In this document: piece by piece, positions 1 through 8,969 of the stretch
Position numbering within the stretch: position 1 is the stretch's first letter
Layout of the letters: each line of letters starts with the position of its first letter
Origin: Bin5 sp034428435
GTDB lineage: Bacteria > Chloroflexota > Anaerolineae > Caldilineales > Caldilineaceae
Assembly: GCA_034428435.1 (NCBI GenBank)
Contig: DAOUHY010000288.1
Coordinates: 87,960-151,959, forward strand
DNA: 64,000 nt
Direction: 5' to 3'
Translations under genes and position numbers: made by a program
The notes under the pieces: model-generated
The model's input: the letters and a program-made list of their open reading frames with translations, nothing else
Databases searched by the model: none
Told to the model about the DNA's origin: nothing

Positions 1-288
1 ATTAAGCTTCTTGAGGCGGGCCTGATGTCCACCCTGTGCGATGAAATCTGGGTCGTCACCTCCAGCTTGACTACCCAGCTGCGTCGACTTCTCGAATCGC
101 GCAGTATGGAGGAGAGCGAGGCCCGGCGAATGATCGATCTGCAGCCTCCCCAGGCCGCCAAGGTAAACCAGGCCGATCGCGTCATCGACAACGACGGAAG
201 CCTTGCTGAGTTGCACGCTCAGCTGGACGCGATCTGGGATGACCTGAAGCGGCGCTATCCGCGGCGGATGACGGCGCTTCCTAGATAG
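1..288 (+). CDS. coaE: Dephospho-CoA kinase, C-terminal part (cut by window edge)
   Basis: The reading frame is open from base 1 and ends at a TAG at 286-288. The start lies outside the window. The visible 95 residues match the end of CoaE, which phosphorylates the 3'-OH of dephospho-CoA in the last step of CoA synthesis. The diagnostic stretch is CDEIWVV, then an Arg-rich lid helix, then ARRMIDLQPPQ..K...AD.VIDN, the usual CoaE order (lid, Q-rich helix, VIDN strand). The P-loop is not visible, so the call rests on the C-terminal motifs. The next gene follows after 16 bases. Confidence 0.82.
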   Translation: MKLLEAGLMSTLCDEIWVVTSSLTTQLRRLLESRSMEESEARRMIDLQPPQAAKVNQADRVIDNDGSLAELHAQLDAIWDDLKRRYPRRMTALPR

Positions 289-304
289 AGGAGTCCGAAA
301 GAAA

Positions 305-496
305 ATGGACTTTTTGAGACGTTTCTGGGCCGATCATACTGTCCTGTCCAATTGGACTGTCCTTGCCATCGGTTTTGTCGTGATACTGCTTTTCAGCGCA
401 AGAAACGTTGGGTTTGACGGCGCGCAGTGGGCTGCCTTGATCGGGGTAACCGTGGGCTTGGCCGGACTGTGCGCATGGATCATCAGCTGGGAATAA
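305..496 (+). CDS. Small two-helix membrane protein, unknown function
   Basis: A 63-residue protein with two hydrophobic helices (about residues 18-33 and 42-61) and a short basic N-terminus, so probably an inner-membrane protein. A good ribosome binding site (GAGGAG at 289-294) precedes the ATG. It sits between coaE and dnaJ with gaps of 16 and 4 bases, so it is probably cotranscribed with them. No family recognised. Confidence 0.6.
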   Translation: MDFLRRFWADHTVLSNWTVLAIGFVVILLFSARNVGFDGAQWAALIGVTVGLAGLCAWIISWE

Positions 497-500
497 CCTA

Positions 501-1622
501 ATGAGCGAAAAGCGCGACTATTACGAAGTGCTTGGCATCGAGCGGGGCGCTGATGAACAGACTCTCAAGCGTGCCTTCCGCAAGCTGGCACAGCAGTATC
601 ATCCGGACGTGAATCCGGAGGAAGACGCCGAAGCAAAGTTCAAGGAAATCAACGAGGCCTACCAGGTTTTGAGCGATCCGCAGAAGCGGGCTGTCTACGA
701 CAGATTTGGGCATTCAGGGCTGGGTGGATCAGGAGGCTTCAGCGATTTCAACCAAGGATTCGGCGACCTGGGAAGCATTTTCGAGGAGGTATTCGGTTTC
801 GGCGGCATGGGACGCGGGAACCGGCGCGCGCCCCGCCGCGGCGCCGACCTGCGCGTAGACATCACGTTGAGCTTCGAAGACGCAGCATTCGGCACGCAGG
901 AGGAAATTGAGGTGCCGCGCATGGAGGACTGCGATGCCTGTCAGGGCAGCGGCGCCGAGCCCGGTACTGACCCCGTAAGGTGTTCAACCTGCGGAGGCAG
1001 CGGCGAGGTACAGCGCCGCCAGCAGAGCCCGCTGTTTGGAACCATAGTCACGGCAACGACCTGCCCTACATGCCATGGAGAGGGCGAGGTCATCTCTACG
1101 GCTTGCAGCCACTGCCACGGCCGTAAACGTGTTCAGGTAACACGCAAGATCAAGGTGAATGTTCCCGCCGGCGTCGACAACGGAACGCGTATCCGCTTGG
1201 CAGGAGAGGGTGAGGCCGGCACGTTAGGAGGCCCGCGCGGCAACCTCTACGTAATGATCAGCGTTGAAGATCATCCCCTCTTTGTGCGCGATGAGTTCGA
1301 TATCCATTTGGAATTGCCCATCAGTATCACGCAGGCAACACTGGGTGCAACGTTGGACATCCCTACTTTGGGGGGCGGGACGGAAAGTCTTGACATTCCT
1401 GCCGGAACGCAGACGGGTAGGAGTTTTCGTAAGGCCGGAATGGGTATCGCACGCTTGCAGCGCAGCGGGCGAGGGGACATGATTGTAACGGTGAAGCTGG
1501 TGACGCCAGTCGACCTGAATGAAGAGCAGGAGATGCTGATGCGTCAACTGGCTGAAAGCCTGGGCGACGACGTGAATGAACCGCGGCGCGGCCTCCTCGA
1601 CCGCATCTTGAGGCCAGAATAG
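501..1622 (+). CDS. dnaJ: Chaperone protein DnaJ
   Basis: Type I Hsp40 co-chaperone of 373 residues, the normal length, which stimulates DnaK ATPase and delivers unfolded clients in the cytoplasm. Seen in order: J domain (residues 5-70) with HPD at 34-36; Gly/Phe-rich linker (about 70-110); four zinc-binding CxxC motifs at C144/C147, C161/C164, C188/C191 and C202/C205; then the C-terminal peptide-binding domains. The fourth motif reads CSHCHGRK and lacks the usual second glycine, which is common. No dnaK or grpE is visible beside it. It follows the small membrane protein by 4 bases. Confidence 0.97.
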   Translation: MSEKRDYYEVLGIERGADEQTLKRAFRKLAQQYHPDVNPEEDAEAKFKEINEAYQVLSDPQKRAVYDRFGHSGLGGSGGFSDFNQGFGDLGSIFEEVFGFGGMGRGNRRAPRRGADLRVDITLSFEDAAFGTQEEIEVPRMEDCDACQGSGAEPGTDPVRCSTCGGSGEVQRRQQSPLFGTIVTATTCPTCHGEGEVISTACSHCHGRKRVQVTRKIKVNVPAGVDNGTRIRLAGEGEAGTLGGPRGNLYVMISVEDHPLFVRDEFDIHLELPISITQATLGATLDIPTLGGGTESLDIPAGTQTGRSFRKAGMGIARLQRSGRGDMIVTVKLVTPVDLNEEQEMLMRQLAESLGDDVNEPRRGLLDRILRPE

Positions 1623-1672
1623 GAGGTCGCCGGCTTGATCCCGAGTGCTTTGCCTCCTGGAGTTCTCCCGCT

Positions 1673-2581
1673 TCAGGCGACCGGGCTCCGGAATCGGGCC
1701 GCGGCGGCCAGTTTGGGCCACGACTGTAGCAGAATTCCTGCCAATATCAGTAGTAGTCCCGATACTGCTGACGCATGCACCGGTTCGTCCAGAAAGATCC
1801 TGACCAGCGGCAAGGAGAGTACAGGCGTAAGGTAGAGCAGGTTGGAAACGACAGACGTCTCCCCGTGTTCCAGCGCCTTGAACCAGAAGAGGTAGCTGAC
1901 TCCATTGACAAGAAGGCCGTTATAGAGTATCCAACCCCAAACGGATAAGGACGGCAGCGGCAGATTTCCAGTCAGGGCGACGGCCGCCCCAGAGCACAAG
2001 AGGGCAGCGCAAAAGTAGATAAACGCGGCAACTGTCAGGTCGTATCTTGCCCGGTTGCCCAGGATTGAGAAGAGGGCGAAGACAAAGGCGCCGCAGAGGG
2101 CCAGCAGGTTTCCCGACAGATTCTCCACTTGAAACGATACCATCTGCCCCCGAGTTACAATCAACACGACGCCGCCGAAACTGATCGCAATTGCAGTCAG
2201 GCGGACAGCCGTTAGCCTCTGGCCCAGGAGCGGCACCGCCAGCAGACTGACCAGAATAGGCCAGGTGTAGGCGAGTACGAAGCCTTCCGCTGCTGAAGTA
2301 TTCGCAAAGGCGCCGTAAAGAAGAACGTAGTAGAGGAAGGCCCCCAGAAAGCCCAGCCAGCTCAGATGAGCGAAGTCACGCAGCGTGTACTGAATAAGAA
2401 TGGCAGATTTGCGTTGCCACAGTACCAGCACACCAAGAGCTAACGCCGAAAACACTGTGCTGTAGAATAGCATCTGCAAATTGTTCAGTTCAGCCAGAAT
2501 CTTCTTCGAAGCAACCGGAATAGAGGCCCACAACACAATACACAGGGCGAGGTTAAGATAGGATCTGTTTCGCGGGGTCAT
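1673..2581 (-). CDS. EamA-family (DMT) transporter
   Basis: A 302-residue protein with about ten hydrophobic segments in two repeated halves, the EamA/drug-metabolite transporter architecture. The first half begins RSYLNLALCIVLWASIPVASK, typical of the family, and the second half contains the LLYLTPVLSLPLV signature region. These proteins export metabolites or amino acids across the inner membrane; the substrate cannot be inferred. I use the ATG at 2581 rather than the upstream TTG at 2593. It is convergent with dnaJ and divergent from prmA. Confidence 0.85.
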   Translation of the reverse strand: MTPRNRSYLNLALCIVLWASIPVASKKILAELNNLQMLFYSTVFSALALGVLVLWQRKSAILIQYTLRDFAHLSWLGFLGAFLYYVLLYGAFANTSAAEGFVLAYTWPILVSLLAVPLLGQRLTAVRLTAIAISFGGVVLIVTRGQMVSFQVENLSGNLLALCGAFVFALFSILGNRARYDLTVAAFIYFCAALLCSGAAVALTGNLPLPSLSVWGWILYNGLLVNGVSYLFWFKALEHGETSVVSNLLYLTPVLSLPLVRIFLDEPVHASAVSGLLLILAGILLQSWPKLAAAARFRSPVA

Positions 2582-2716
2582 AGCAGAGAACAAAGTGGAA
2601 TTCCTGGGCCCGAATCGTCAAAGTGGCAGGAAGCGAAATCCTGATCCTGCTGGCTCGTGATAGTATCGCGCGGTTGCGGGCACACCAAGAACTGAAGGCG
2701 GTCGAACAAACCATTC

Positions 2717-3694
2717 ATGTACGACGATGAGCTGGTCGAGATAGCGGTTGAGGTCGACGGCGAGGCGGCTGAGGCGGTCGTTGAGCTCTTCAACCGCTAC
2801 AATGGCGGCGACTGGATTGAGGACAGTGCCGCCGGGGAAGCCTCCGGAGGCGGGGCCGTGGTGGAGTCGACCGGCTACGACGACTTCGGCAGCCCGGTGC
2901 CAGACCAGTTCAGGATGGTGGTGAAGACCTACCTGAAGCCTGGCCCGCGCGGCTGCGGGATTCGCAGGCAGATTGAAGAGGGACTGTGGCGTCTTAGCCT
3001 CTTGTATCCCATGCCGGAACCGGTCGCCCGAACCGTAAGAGAGGAAGACTGGGCCCACGCTTGGAAGCAGCACTACAGGCCACTTCGCATAGGACGGCGT
3101 GTGCTGCTGACCCCGGCATGGGAAGAGCCGGAGGCTCAGCCCGGCGACGTGGTTGTCCGGCTTGAACCGGGCATGGCGTTTGGCACGGGACTGCACCCGA
3201 CGACGCGACTCTGCGTGGCTGCCCTGGAGAAGTGGGTGCGGCCGGGCGACGCAGTCCTGGATATAGGTACGGGAAGCGGTGTCCTCTCCATCGCGGCCGC
3301 AATGTTGGGCGCAGCGCCGGTTTGGGCGACCGACATCGATCCGCTGGCCGTCCGGGCTGCGAAGGACAACGCTCTACGCAACGGGATCACCCTATCTCCT
3401 GGCTCGCTGCATATCCGGCGCGGCTCTGTGCCCGCAGGCCGCGCTGGCCGCTTCAACGTCATCGCGGCCAACATTCTGGCCGAAGTTCTGGTTGACCTGT
3501 TTGATTGTGCATATGACAACGTACCCCTTGCCGAGCCTCTTGCTCCAGGAGGCCACCTGATTCTTTCAGGCATCCTCGAAGAGAAATCGGAGATGGTTCT
3601 GGCGGCCGCCGCGCGCCATGGGCTAAATGAGGTCGAGCGCAGACTGGAGGGGGATTGGGTCGCTCTGGTGGTGCGAAGAGAACATGCCGGCTGA
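2717..3694 (+). CDS. prmA: Ribosomal protein L11 methyltransferase
   Basis: A 325-residue SAM-dependent methyltransferase that trimethylates ribosomal protein L11. The N-terminal half is the substrate-recognition domain. The catalytic half has FGTGLHPTTRLC (about residues 155-166), the SAM-binding LDIGTGSGVLSIAA (about 180-193), and NILAEVL in place of the NPP(Y/F)-type motif, all typical of PrmA. The stop overlaps the proposed start of rsmE, so the two rRNA/ribosome modification genes are translationally linked. No clear Shine-Dalgarno precedes the ATG, so the start is tentative. Confidence 0.92.
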   Translation: MYDDELVEIAVEVDGEAAEAVVELFNRYNGGDWIEDSAAGEASGGGAVVESTGYDDFGSPVPDQFRMVVKTYLKPGPRGCGIRRQIEEGLWRLSLLYPMPEPVARTVREEDWAHAWKQHYRPLRIGRRVLLTPAWEEPEAQPGDVVVRLEPGMAFGTGLHPTTRLCVAALEKWVRPGDAVLDIGTGSGVLSIAAAMLGAAPVWATDIDPLAVRAAKDNALRNGITLSPGSLHIRRGSVPAGRAGRFNVIAANILAEVLVDLFDCAYDNVPLAEPLAPGGHLILSGILEEKSEMVLAAAARHGLNEVERRLEGDWVALVVRREHAG

Positions 3695-4445
3695 AGGTCG
3701 CAGCAGGGCCGGCAGAGACCATTGGTTCTTCCTGACGGGAATGCGCGTCGATCGGGACAGCAGGGTCGATCTGACCCCCATTTCACACCAACTGCGAAAT
3801 GTCCTGCGCCTCAGACTGGGCAGCCTGATTACCTTGCTCGACGGGAGTGGCGCGGCCTATCAAACCCGGATTGAAGCTCTGGATGCTGAACGAGCGGCGG
3901 GTCGCGTACTGAGCAAGGAGTCCGTGCAGAGTGAGCCCGGCGTCGAGCTGACTCTCTACCAATGCGTGTTGAAGCGGGAACGATTTGAGTGGGTGTTGCA
4001 GAAAGGTACCGAGCTGGGCGTGAGCAGGTTCGTTCCGGTAATCAGCAGCCGAACCGTGGTGCGTCCCGCTGAGAGGCTGCTCCCAAAATACAATCGTTGG
4101 CGCGCCATCATTCGTGAAGCGGCCGAGCAGTGCCGTCGAAGCCGGCTTCCCGTCCTGGCTGATTCCCTTTCATGGGACGAATCCGTTGAGCAGGGCACCG
4201 GCCACCGCATTTTGGCCTGGGAAGAGGCAGACGAGACCAATTCATTGTGGCGTCCCGATCTGAGCGGAGCGGATAAGATCTCATTGCTGGTCGGACCTGA
4301 AGGCGGAATCAGCAGGGAAGAGGCAGATGAAGCAACCGAACGAGGATGGCTCCCGATGTCGCTTGGCCCAAGAGTCCTGCGCGCCGAGACCGCGGCAGTT
4401 GCCGCAGCAACGATCGTCCTGCACACTGCTGGCGAGCTTGGTTGA
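3684..4445 (+). CDS. rsmE: 16S rRNA (uracil1498-N3)-methyltransferase
   Basis: A 253-residue SPOUT-class methyltransferase acting on U1498 of 16S rRNA. It shows the N-terminal PUA-like part (HQLRNVLRLRLG), the central LKRERFEWVLQKGTELGV, and the SAM-binding trefoil-knot motifs LLVGPEGGISREE and LGPRVLRAETA, all standard for RsmE. I place the start at the ATG at 3684, which overlaps the end of prmA by 11 bases; an upstream in-frame ATG at 3627 would embed 57 more bases inside prmA and is less likely. Confidence 0.95.
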   Translation: MPAEGRSRAGRDHWFFLTGMRVDRDSRVDLTPISHQLRNVLRLRLGSLITLLDGSGAAYQTRIEALDAERAAGRVLSKESVQSEPGVELTLYQCVLKRERFEWVLQKGTELGVSRFVPVISSRTVVRPAERLLPKYNRWRAIIREAAEQCRRSRLPVLADSLSWDESVEQGTGHRILAWEEADETNSLWRPDLSGADKISLLVGPEGGISREEADEATERGWLPMSLGPRVLRAETAAVAAATIVLHTAGELG

Positions 4446-4930
4446 ATTGGCGTCGTCCCAGGTCATGATCTAGCCTGACCAAAGGGAACAGAAACTTTGC
4501 TTGACAGTCCACCCGCTTTCATCGTACAATCGCCTCGTCCATACTGCGAGCTCTTCATATCACTTCACCAAACTTTAGGTTCCTTCCAGCGGAGGACGCG
4601 CTACCTTGAGACGAAGACGCGCGCAAATTGAGTGCCCTGTGCTTCGAAGGTCCGCCATGGTGGGACGAACTTGGCTTAAGACTGGACTAGGAAATGAGCA
4701 CTGGCGCTTCGATACTTCAGGCTGAAGCAGCACGTGTCTGGGCAACTTCAGATCACCTCCTGGCAAGTGCGACTATGAAGACACCTTGACCGAAGGCTGG
4801 ATCTCAAATGGTATTCGCTGCACTACCATGAGCAAATGGAATGTGGCCTACGTCCATTGAGAACATTCCTATTACTTGACACGATTGGGAAGCACCAGTT
4901 TTTCACCAACGAGTACAAAGGAGAGGCACG
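4446..4930. other. 485-base intergenic region, long leader of the sugar ABC operon
   Basis: No convincing gene. It holds the strong promoter candidate at 4501-4530 and then about 400 bases of untranslated leader. A second TTGACA at 4876-4881 has no good -10 partner. The Shine-Dalgarno AAAGGAG of the next gene is at 4917-4923. I looked for a known riboswitch in the leader and did not recognise one. Confidence 0.5.
4501..4530 (+). promoter_or_regulatory. Sigma-70-type promoter candidate
   Basis: TTGACA (4501-4506) and TACAAT (4525-4530) are separated by 18 bases. This fits a housekeeping promoter driving the downstream sugar ABC operon, with an unusually long leader to the first ATG at 4931. 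The same hexamer pair with a 17-base spacer occurs before the peptide ABC operon at 26022. Confidence 0.6.
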
Positions 4931-6034
4931 ATGAAGAGCAAGAGGTATCTGTTCGCAGTCCTGGTTTTGGCGCTGGCGGTGATCGTATTGACGGCGTGCG
5001 AGACCCAGACAGTAGAGGTCGAAGTGACGCGTGTCGTTGACGTCACGGCCACCCCCAGGGCCGTCACATTCCATGAAGCGTCGGCAATCGAAGAAATTAC
5101 TGCACCGCATCAATGCAAGCCTTTGGCAACGCTTCCAACTGAATTCTCGCAGCCGTGGCGCCTGGGATTCATCAATCCCAACCTGGCTCATCCATTCTTT
5201 GGTGAGTGGTCGGGGGCGATGAAGTCAGCCGCCGAGTTCTACGGCGTGGAGTTCTTCGAGTCCGACGCGGCCGGCGACTATGCCACCGAGCCCGACCTGC
5301 TTGAGACGCTGCTGCTCAATGATCTGAGCATCGTGGGAGCGCACGGACCAAACGTTTATGAAGGCCTTGCGTTACGTGCACTCGACGAAGGCATTCAGTT
5401 TATCGGCATTGACAACGGACCCAGTGAGTACACACCGATTGTATACGGTATCCCCGATGGGATCGCCGGTATGCGTGGCGCGGAACTGCTGGTTGAAGGT
5501 GTCAGGAAGCGCCAGCAGGAGGACTGGGCCGGCCGCGAGCTGTTCTTCATCGAATTGACCCACGGCGGCATTCCCGCCTGCGTCACCCGCACCGGTTCAG
5601 CCGCATCGACCTTCCAGGAGGCAATGGGGCTGGATGACGACCATGTCCTCATGGCAGACCTGACCACGGGCCGCTCGGCCGAGGACATGGTGAATGACGC
5701 CATGACAGCGAATCCTGACGGCGTCTTCGCAATGATTCCCTGCTGGGACGGCCTCGGCATTGGCCCGTACAATGCTGTAGCCGAAGCGGGTAACGAGGCC
5801 GACGTCATGCTCGTTACCTTGGGAGGCGACGAACCGCCGGCCAAGTTCCTGAAGACCAGGCCGATGGGCTACTACGGCTTCATCGAATTCCAGCCTTACT
5901 GTGAGGGCTGGGGCTGGGTCGAGGTCGCGCTCGCCACGCTGGAAGGCCTGCCGTTCGAGACCTACCAGGTACGCAAGGCGATCACCCAGGATACGGTTGA
6001 TCAGCGATACGAAGAGCTGTACGGGTCCGAGTAA
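4931..6034 (+). CDS. Sugar-type ABC transporter substrate-binding lipoprotein
   Basis: A 367-residue secreted protein. Residues 1-22 form a lipoprotein signal ending in the lipobox LTAC, so Cys23 should be lipidated. A Val/Glu/Thr-rich linker (VEVEVTRVV, then TATP) follows, a pattern common in Chloroflexota lipoproteins. The rest has the type-1 periplasmic binding fold of ribose/xylose-type receptors: the LGFINPNLAHPFFGEW segment, and a GIDNGPS stretch near residue 160. The gene has a strong ribosome binding site and heads an operon with two RbsC-like permeases and an ATPase. The ligand is probably a sugar or related small molecule but cannot be specified. Confidence 0.88.
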   Translation: MKSKRYLFAVLVLALAVIVLTACETQTVEVEVTRVVDVTATPRAVTFHEASAIEEITAPHQCKPLATLPTEFSQPWRLGFINPNLAHPFFGEWSGAMKSAAEFYGVEFFESDAAGDYATEPDLLETLLLNDLSIVGAHGPNVYEGLALRALDEGIQFIGIDNGPSEYTPIVYGIPDGIAGMRGAELLVEGVRKRQQEDWAGRELFFIELTHGGIPACVTRTGSAASTFQEAMGLDDDHVLMADLTTGRSAEDMVNDAMTANPDGVFAMIPCWDGLGIGPYNAVAEAGNEADVMLVTLGGDEPPAKFLKTRPMGYYGFIEFQPYCEGWGWVEVALATLEGLPFETYQVRKAITQDTVDQRYEELYGSE

Positions 6035-6060
6035 GGCTGACGCTTTGCGGACAGATTTTC

Positions 6061-6089
6061 GAGGGTGGGGCTGCTTAGGCCTCACCCTC
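6061..6089 (+). other. Intercistronic hairpin after the binding-protein gene
   Basis: GAGGGTGGGGCT and AGGCCTCACCCTC form a stem of about 12 pairs around a GCTT loop. No T-run follows, so it is not a classical terminator. Placed between binding-protein and permease genes, such hairpins usually protect the upstream mRNA and raise expression of the binding protein over the permeases. Confidence 0.55.
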
Positions 6090-6140
6090 TCTGCATTGGA
6101 ACCGATCCCCTTCTCTCGACACAAGAGGATGTAGACGGGC

Positions 6141-7157
6141 ATGGCATCGGGAAGTCCGAATCAGCGGGCTGGTTTGCAAATTGCTGGTAGCGACAGCAGG
6201 AACCGTCGTAAACGAATTATCCAGTTCCTGTTGGACAACGGGCTGTTTATCGCTTTCGTCCTGGAACTCACCCTGTTTGCCGTCGCGGCCCCGGATCTCT
6301 TCATCAGGGCGAGAACGTTGGAGGCGATCCTCCGCCTGAGCGGGCCTGCGGGAATCGTGTTGGCCTCATACACGATTACACTCATCTCCGGCCAGATCGA
6401 CCTGTCTACGGCACAGGTTGGGGGCATGGCCTCACTGATGTTTGCAGCCGTCTTCCAGCTGTTGGAATGGCCGCTCGGAGTCGCGCTGGCCCTCACTGTC
6501 CTGTTGACGATCGCGGTCGGCCTGCTGAGCAGCTACCTAATCAAGCAGGGCATCCCATCGTTTGTGTCCACACTGGCCGTTGGCGTCGTCTGCGGGGGAA
6601 TCGGCTTTCTCATTATCAACCTGACCAATCAGCCGGGAATGATCCGCTTGGTACGCCCGCCGCTGCGCGACATTGCCAACTTCGAGATCATTGGCGTCCC
6701 CTTCGTCATACCTTTGATGTTTGTCGCCTACGCTATCGGATGGGTGGTATTGAACCAGACCCGGTTCGGCGCCCATATCTATGCCATGGGCGGAAATCCG
6801 GCTGCCGCGGCTCTCAATGGCATCAATGCCATCCGGATTGCACGCATAGTGCTGGTTACCAATGCCGTCATCACCGGTATGGCCGGAATCCTCATTGCCG
6901 GCCGTCAACTGGCTGCGCAACCCGGCGTAGAAGGATTGGGCCAGTCGCTGACAGCCGCACTGTTTGCAGGTGTGGCGCTCTCTGGGGGCAGTGGCAAGAT
7001 CGAGCGCACCCTGATCGGTCTCCTGTTTCTGTCCACTCTGACGATTGGCCTGGGTATCCTGAATGTTGCCGCCCCGGTGCGGCAGCTGATCTTCGGATCG
7101 GCATTTGTTTTTGCCATATTGCTGGACAGCATCCGCCAGCAACTGGAATCGAGATAG
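6141..7157 (+). CDS. Sugar ABC transporter permease (RbsC/XylH-like), first copy
   Basis: A 338-residue inner-membrane permease of the BPD_transp_2 family. The N-terminal 30 residues are hydrophilic; about eight to ten membrane segments follow. Family motifs seen are LISGQIDLSTAQVGGMASL (after the third segment), NQTRFGAHIYAMGGNPAAA (the coupling loop to the ATPase) and ALSGGSGKIERTLIG near the end. It lies between the lipoprotein gene and a second homologous permease, so the channel is probably a heterodimer. Confidence 0.92.
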   Translation: MASGSPNQRAGLQIAGSDSRNRRKRIIQFLLDNGLFIAFVLELTLFAVAAPDLFIRARTLEAILRLSGPAGIVLASYTITLISGQIDLSTAQVGGMASLMFAAVFQLLEWPLGVALALTVLLTIAVGLLSSYLIKQGIPSFVSTLAVGVVCGGIGFLIINLTNQPGMIRLVRPPLRDIANFEIIGVPFVIPLMFVAYAIGWVVLNQTRFGAHIYAMGGNPAAAALNGINAIRIARIVLVTNAVITGMAGILIAGRQLAAQPGVEGLGQSLTAALFAGVALSGGSGKIERTLIGLLFLSTLTIGLGILNVAAPVRQLIFGSAFVFAILLDSIRQQLESR

Positions 7158-7168
7158 GGAACTGTCAC

Positions 7169-8164
7169 GTGTTTGCGCGACTCACCCAAGGCCAACTGCC
7201 GATGGCAAGACGGAGGCGGGAGCAGCTCCTGTTCCTGATGGACAATGGCATCTACGTCGTAACGGTCTTCTTGTTTATCGTCTTCATCTTTCTTGCACCC
7301 TACTTCTTCACCCCCCGCAACCTTGTCAACATTCTCATCAGCGCCTCGCTTGCCGGCATCGTTACCGCAGGCTACACCGTGGCCATCCTGGCTGGGCAGA
7401 TCGATACCTCTACGCAGGGTGTACTGGCGGTCGCCACGGTAACGACGGCTCTCCTCTTCGAGGAAGTGGGCGTGTCACTCCCCTTGACGGTTGCTTTTGC
7501 GCTCCTGGCCGGTATCGCCGCCGGTCTTTTCAACGGGCTCATCGTTGTGAACGGTAAGATCGTTGCCTTCGTTGCGACGCTGGCGACGCAAGGAGTGATG
7601 CTGGCCATCGCGCTTTTCCTAAGTGGGGGCCAAACGATAACGATCGCCCGCGAGGGGCTGCAGGAGGCTGTGTTCATACGCGTGTTTGGGATCCCCTCCT
7701 CGGTGTGGATCATGTTCTTCTGCTACATTGTCGGCTATGTCATGTTGACCCAGACGAAGCTGGGGGCCCACATTTACGCCACCGGCGCCGACTATCGCGC
7801 TGCCCTCCTCAGCGGAGTTCCGGTTGATAGAGTAATCCGTATCGCGCTGGTGATCTCAGCCCTGACCGCGGCCCTGACCGCCGTCCTGGTGACAGCACGC
7901 GCCAAGCAGTCGGCCATGTTCGGGCTGGCGATAGCAGGCAGCGTGGACTTTGTTACTGCCCTGACAGCAGTTCTCCTGGGAGGCTTCAGTCTCTTTGGCG
8001 GCGTCGGCCGCATCGAGCGTAATCTTGTGGCAGTGCTGTTCTTGACGATTCTGGGCAATGGTCTGCAACTTATGGATGTTCCCACCGGCATAATTCTGAT
8101 AGTGCGCGGCTTTGCGCTGGTGCTGGCCGTCATCCTCAGTGTGCTGCGGGCGCGCATGACCTAG
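7169..8164 (+). CDS. Sugar ABC transporter permease (RbsC/XylH-like), second copy
   Basis: A 331-residue permease homologous to its neighbour, with the same landmarks in diverged form: LAGQIDTSTQGVLAVATV, TQTKLGAHIYATGADYRAALL and LLGGFSLFGGVGRIERNL. I choose the GTG at 7169, preceded by AGGGA at 7156-7160 with an 8-base spacer; an ATG at 7202 is the alternative. The open frame extends much further upstream, but that part overlaps the first permease in another frame and is not coding. The two permeases probably form a heterodimeric channel. Confidence 0.9.
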   Translation: MFARLTQGQLPMARRRREQLLFLMDNGIYVVTVFLFIVFIFLAPYFFTPRNLVNILISASLAGIVTAGYTVAILAGQIDTSTQGVLAVATVTTALLFEEVGVSLPLTVAFALLAGIAAGLFNGLIVVNGKIVAFVATLATQGVMLAIALFLSGGQTITIAREGLQEAVFIRVFGIPSSVWIMFFCYIVGYVMLTQTKLGAHIYATGADYRAALLSGVPVDRVIRIALVISALTAALTAVLVTARAKQSAMFGLAIAGSVDFVTALTAVLLGGFSLFGGVGRIERNLVAVLFLTILGNGLQLMDVPTGIILIVRGFALVLAVILSVLRARMT

Positions 8165-8198
8165 GCCCGGCTTGCTGGCATCGAATACGGAGTAGAGC

Positions 8199-8948
8199 AT
8201 GGCGAGCGAAGACGTAATTCTGGAGACGATGGACCTGGACAAATCTTTTGGCGCCGTGCACGCGGTGCGAACCGTCAGTTGGAAAGTCTATGAAGGACGC
8301 GTGAACGCGTTGGTTGGGGACAACGGTGCCGGCAAGTCCACTCTGATCAAGCTGATCAGCGGAGCGTTGCAGCCAAATAGTGGGGGATTTCGAGTACGCG
8401 GGCAAGAGACCCGGATAGGCGGGCCCGCGGGAGCTTTCGGGCTTGGAATCGCCGCCGTCTACCAGGATCTGGCTCTGGTCGAAAACCGGGACGTTGTGAT
8501 GAACATGTTTCTGGGCAGTGAACTGACCCGCGGGCCCGGTCAGATCTTTCTGGACCACAAGGGCATGTTGAGGCAGGCACACGAGGTACTCGACGACATT
8601 CACGCCCGCATTCCAAACGTTCGCGAGATGGTTCGCAACCTGTCCGGCGGACAGCGTCAAGCCGTCGCCGTCGGCAGGGCGCTGATCCGCGGCGGTGAAA
8701 TCATCATCATGGACGAGCCCACGGCTGCACTCGGCGTCGAGCAGACCCAGGAAGTTCTGCAACTCATCGACACGCTGCGGGAGCAGGGCAAGACGATCAT
8801 TCTCATCAGCCACAACATCCAACAGGTCTTCGAAATTGCCGATTACATTTCAGTGATGTTTCACGGTGAACTGATTGGCACACGTTCCAGAGATGAAGCG
8901 ACCGAGGCCGAAGTAGTGGCCATGATTATGGGAAAGCGCTCGCCTTGA
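8199..8948 (+). CDS. Sugar ABC transporter ATP-binding protein, single domain
   Basis: A 249-residue ABC ATPase. Walker A is GDNGAGKST (about residues 44-52), the Q-loop is VYQDLAL, the signature is LSGGQRQ (about 148-154) and Walker B is IIIMDEPTAALG (about 168-179), followed by the switch His in LISHN. It carries one nucleotide-binding domain, unlike the fused two-domain RbsA/XylG, so it must homodimerise. GGAG precedes the start by a good spacer. It energises the two upstream permeases. Confidence 0.93.
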   Translation: MASEDVILETMDLDKSFGAVHAVRTVSWKVYEGRVNALVGDNGAGKSTLIKLISGALQPNSGGFRVRGQETRIGGPAGAFGLGIAAVYQDLALVENRDVVMNMFLGSELTRGPGQIFLDHKGMLRQAHEVLDDIHARIPNVREMVRNLSGGQRQAVAVGRALIRGGEIIIMDEPTAALGVEQTQEVLQLIDTLREQGKTIILISHNIQQVFEIADYISVMFHGELIGTRSRDEATEAEVVAMIMGKRSP

Positions 8949-8969
8949 AGTGTCAGAGTCGAAACGGCT

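Noticed and set aside
4446..4930. Possible riboswitch in the leader of the sugar operon
   Set aside because: No conserved core of a known class was recognised and no terminator follows.
6467..7168. Upstream extension of the second sugar permease frame
   Set aside because: It overlaps the first permease in another frame and has no family similarity until about 7200.
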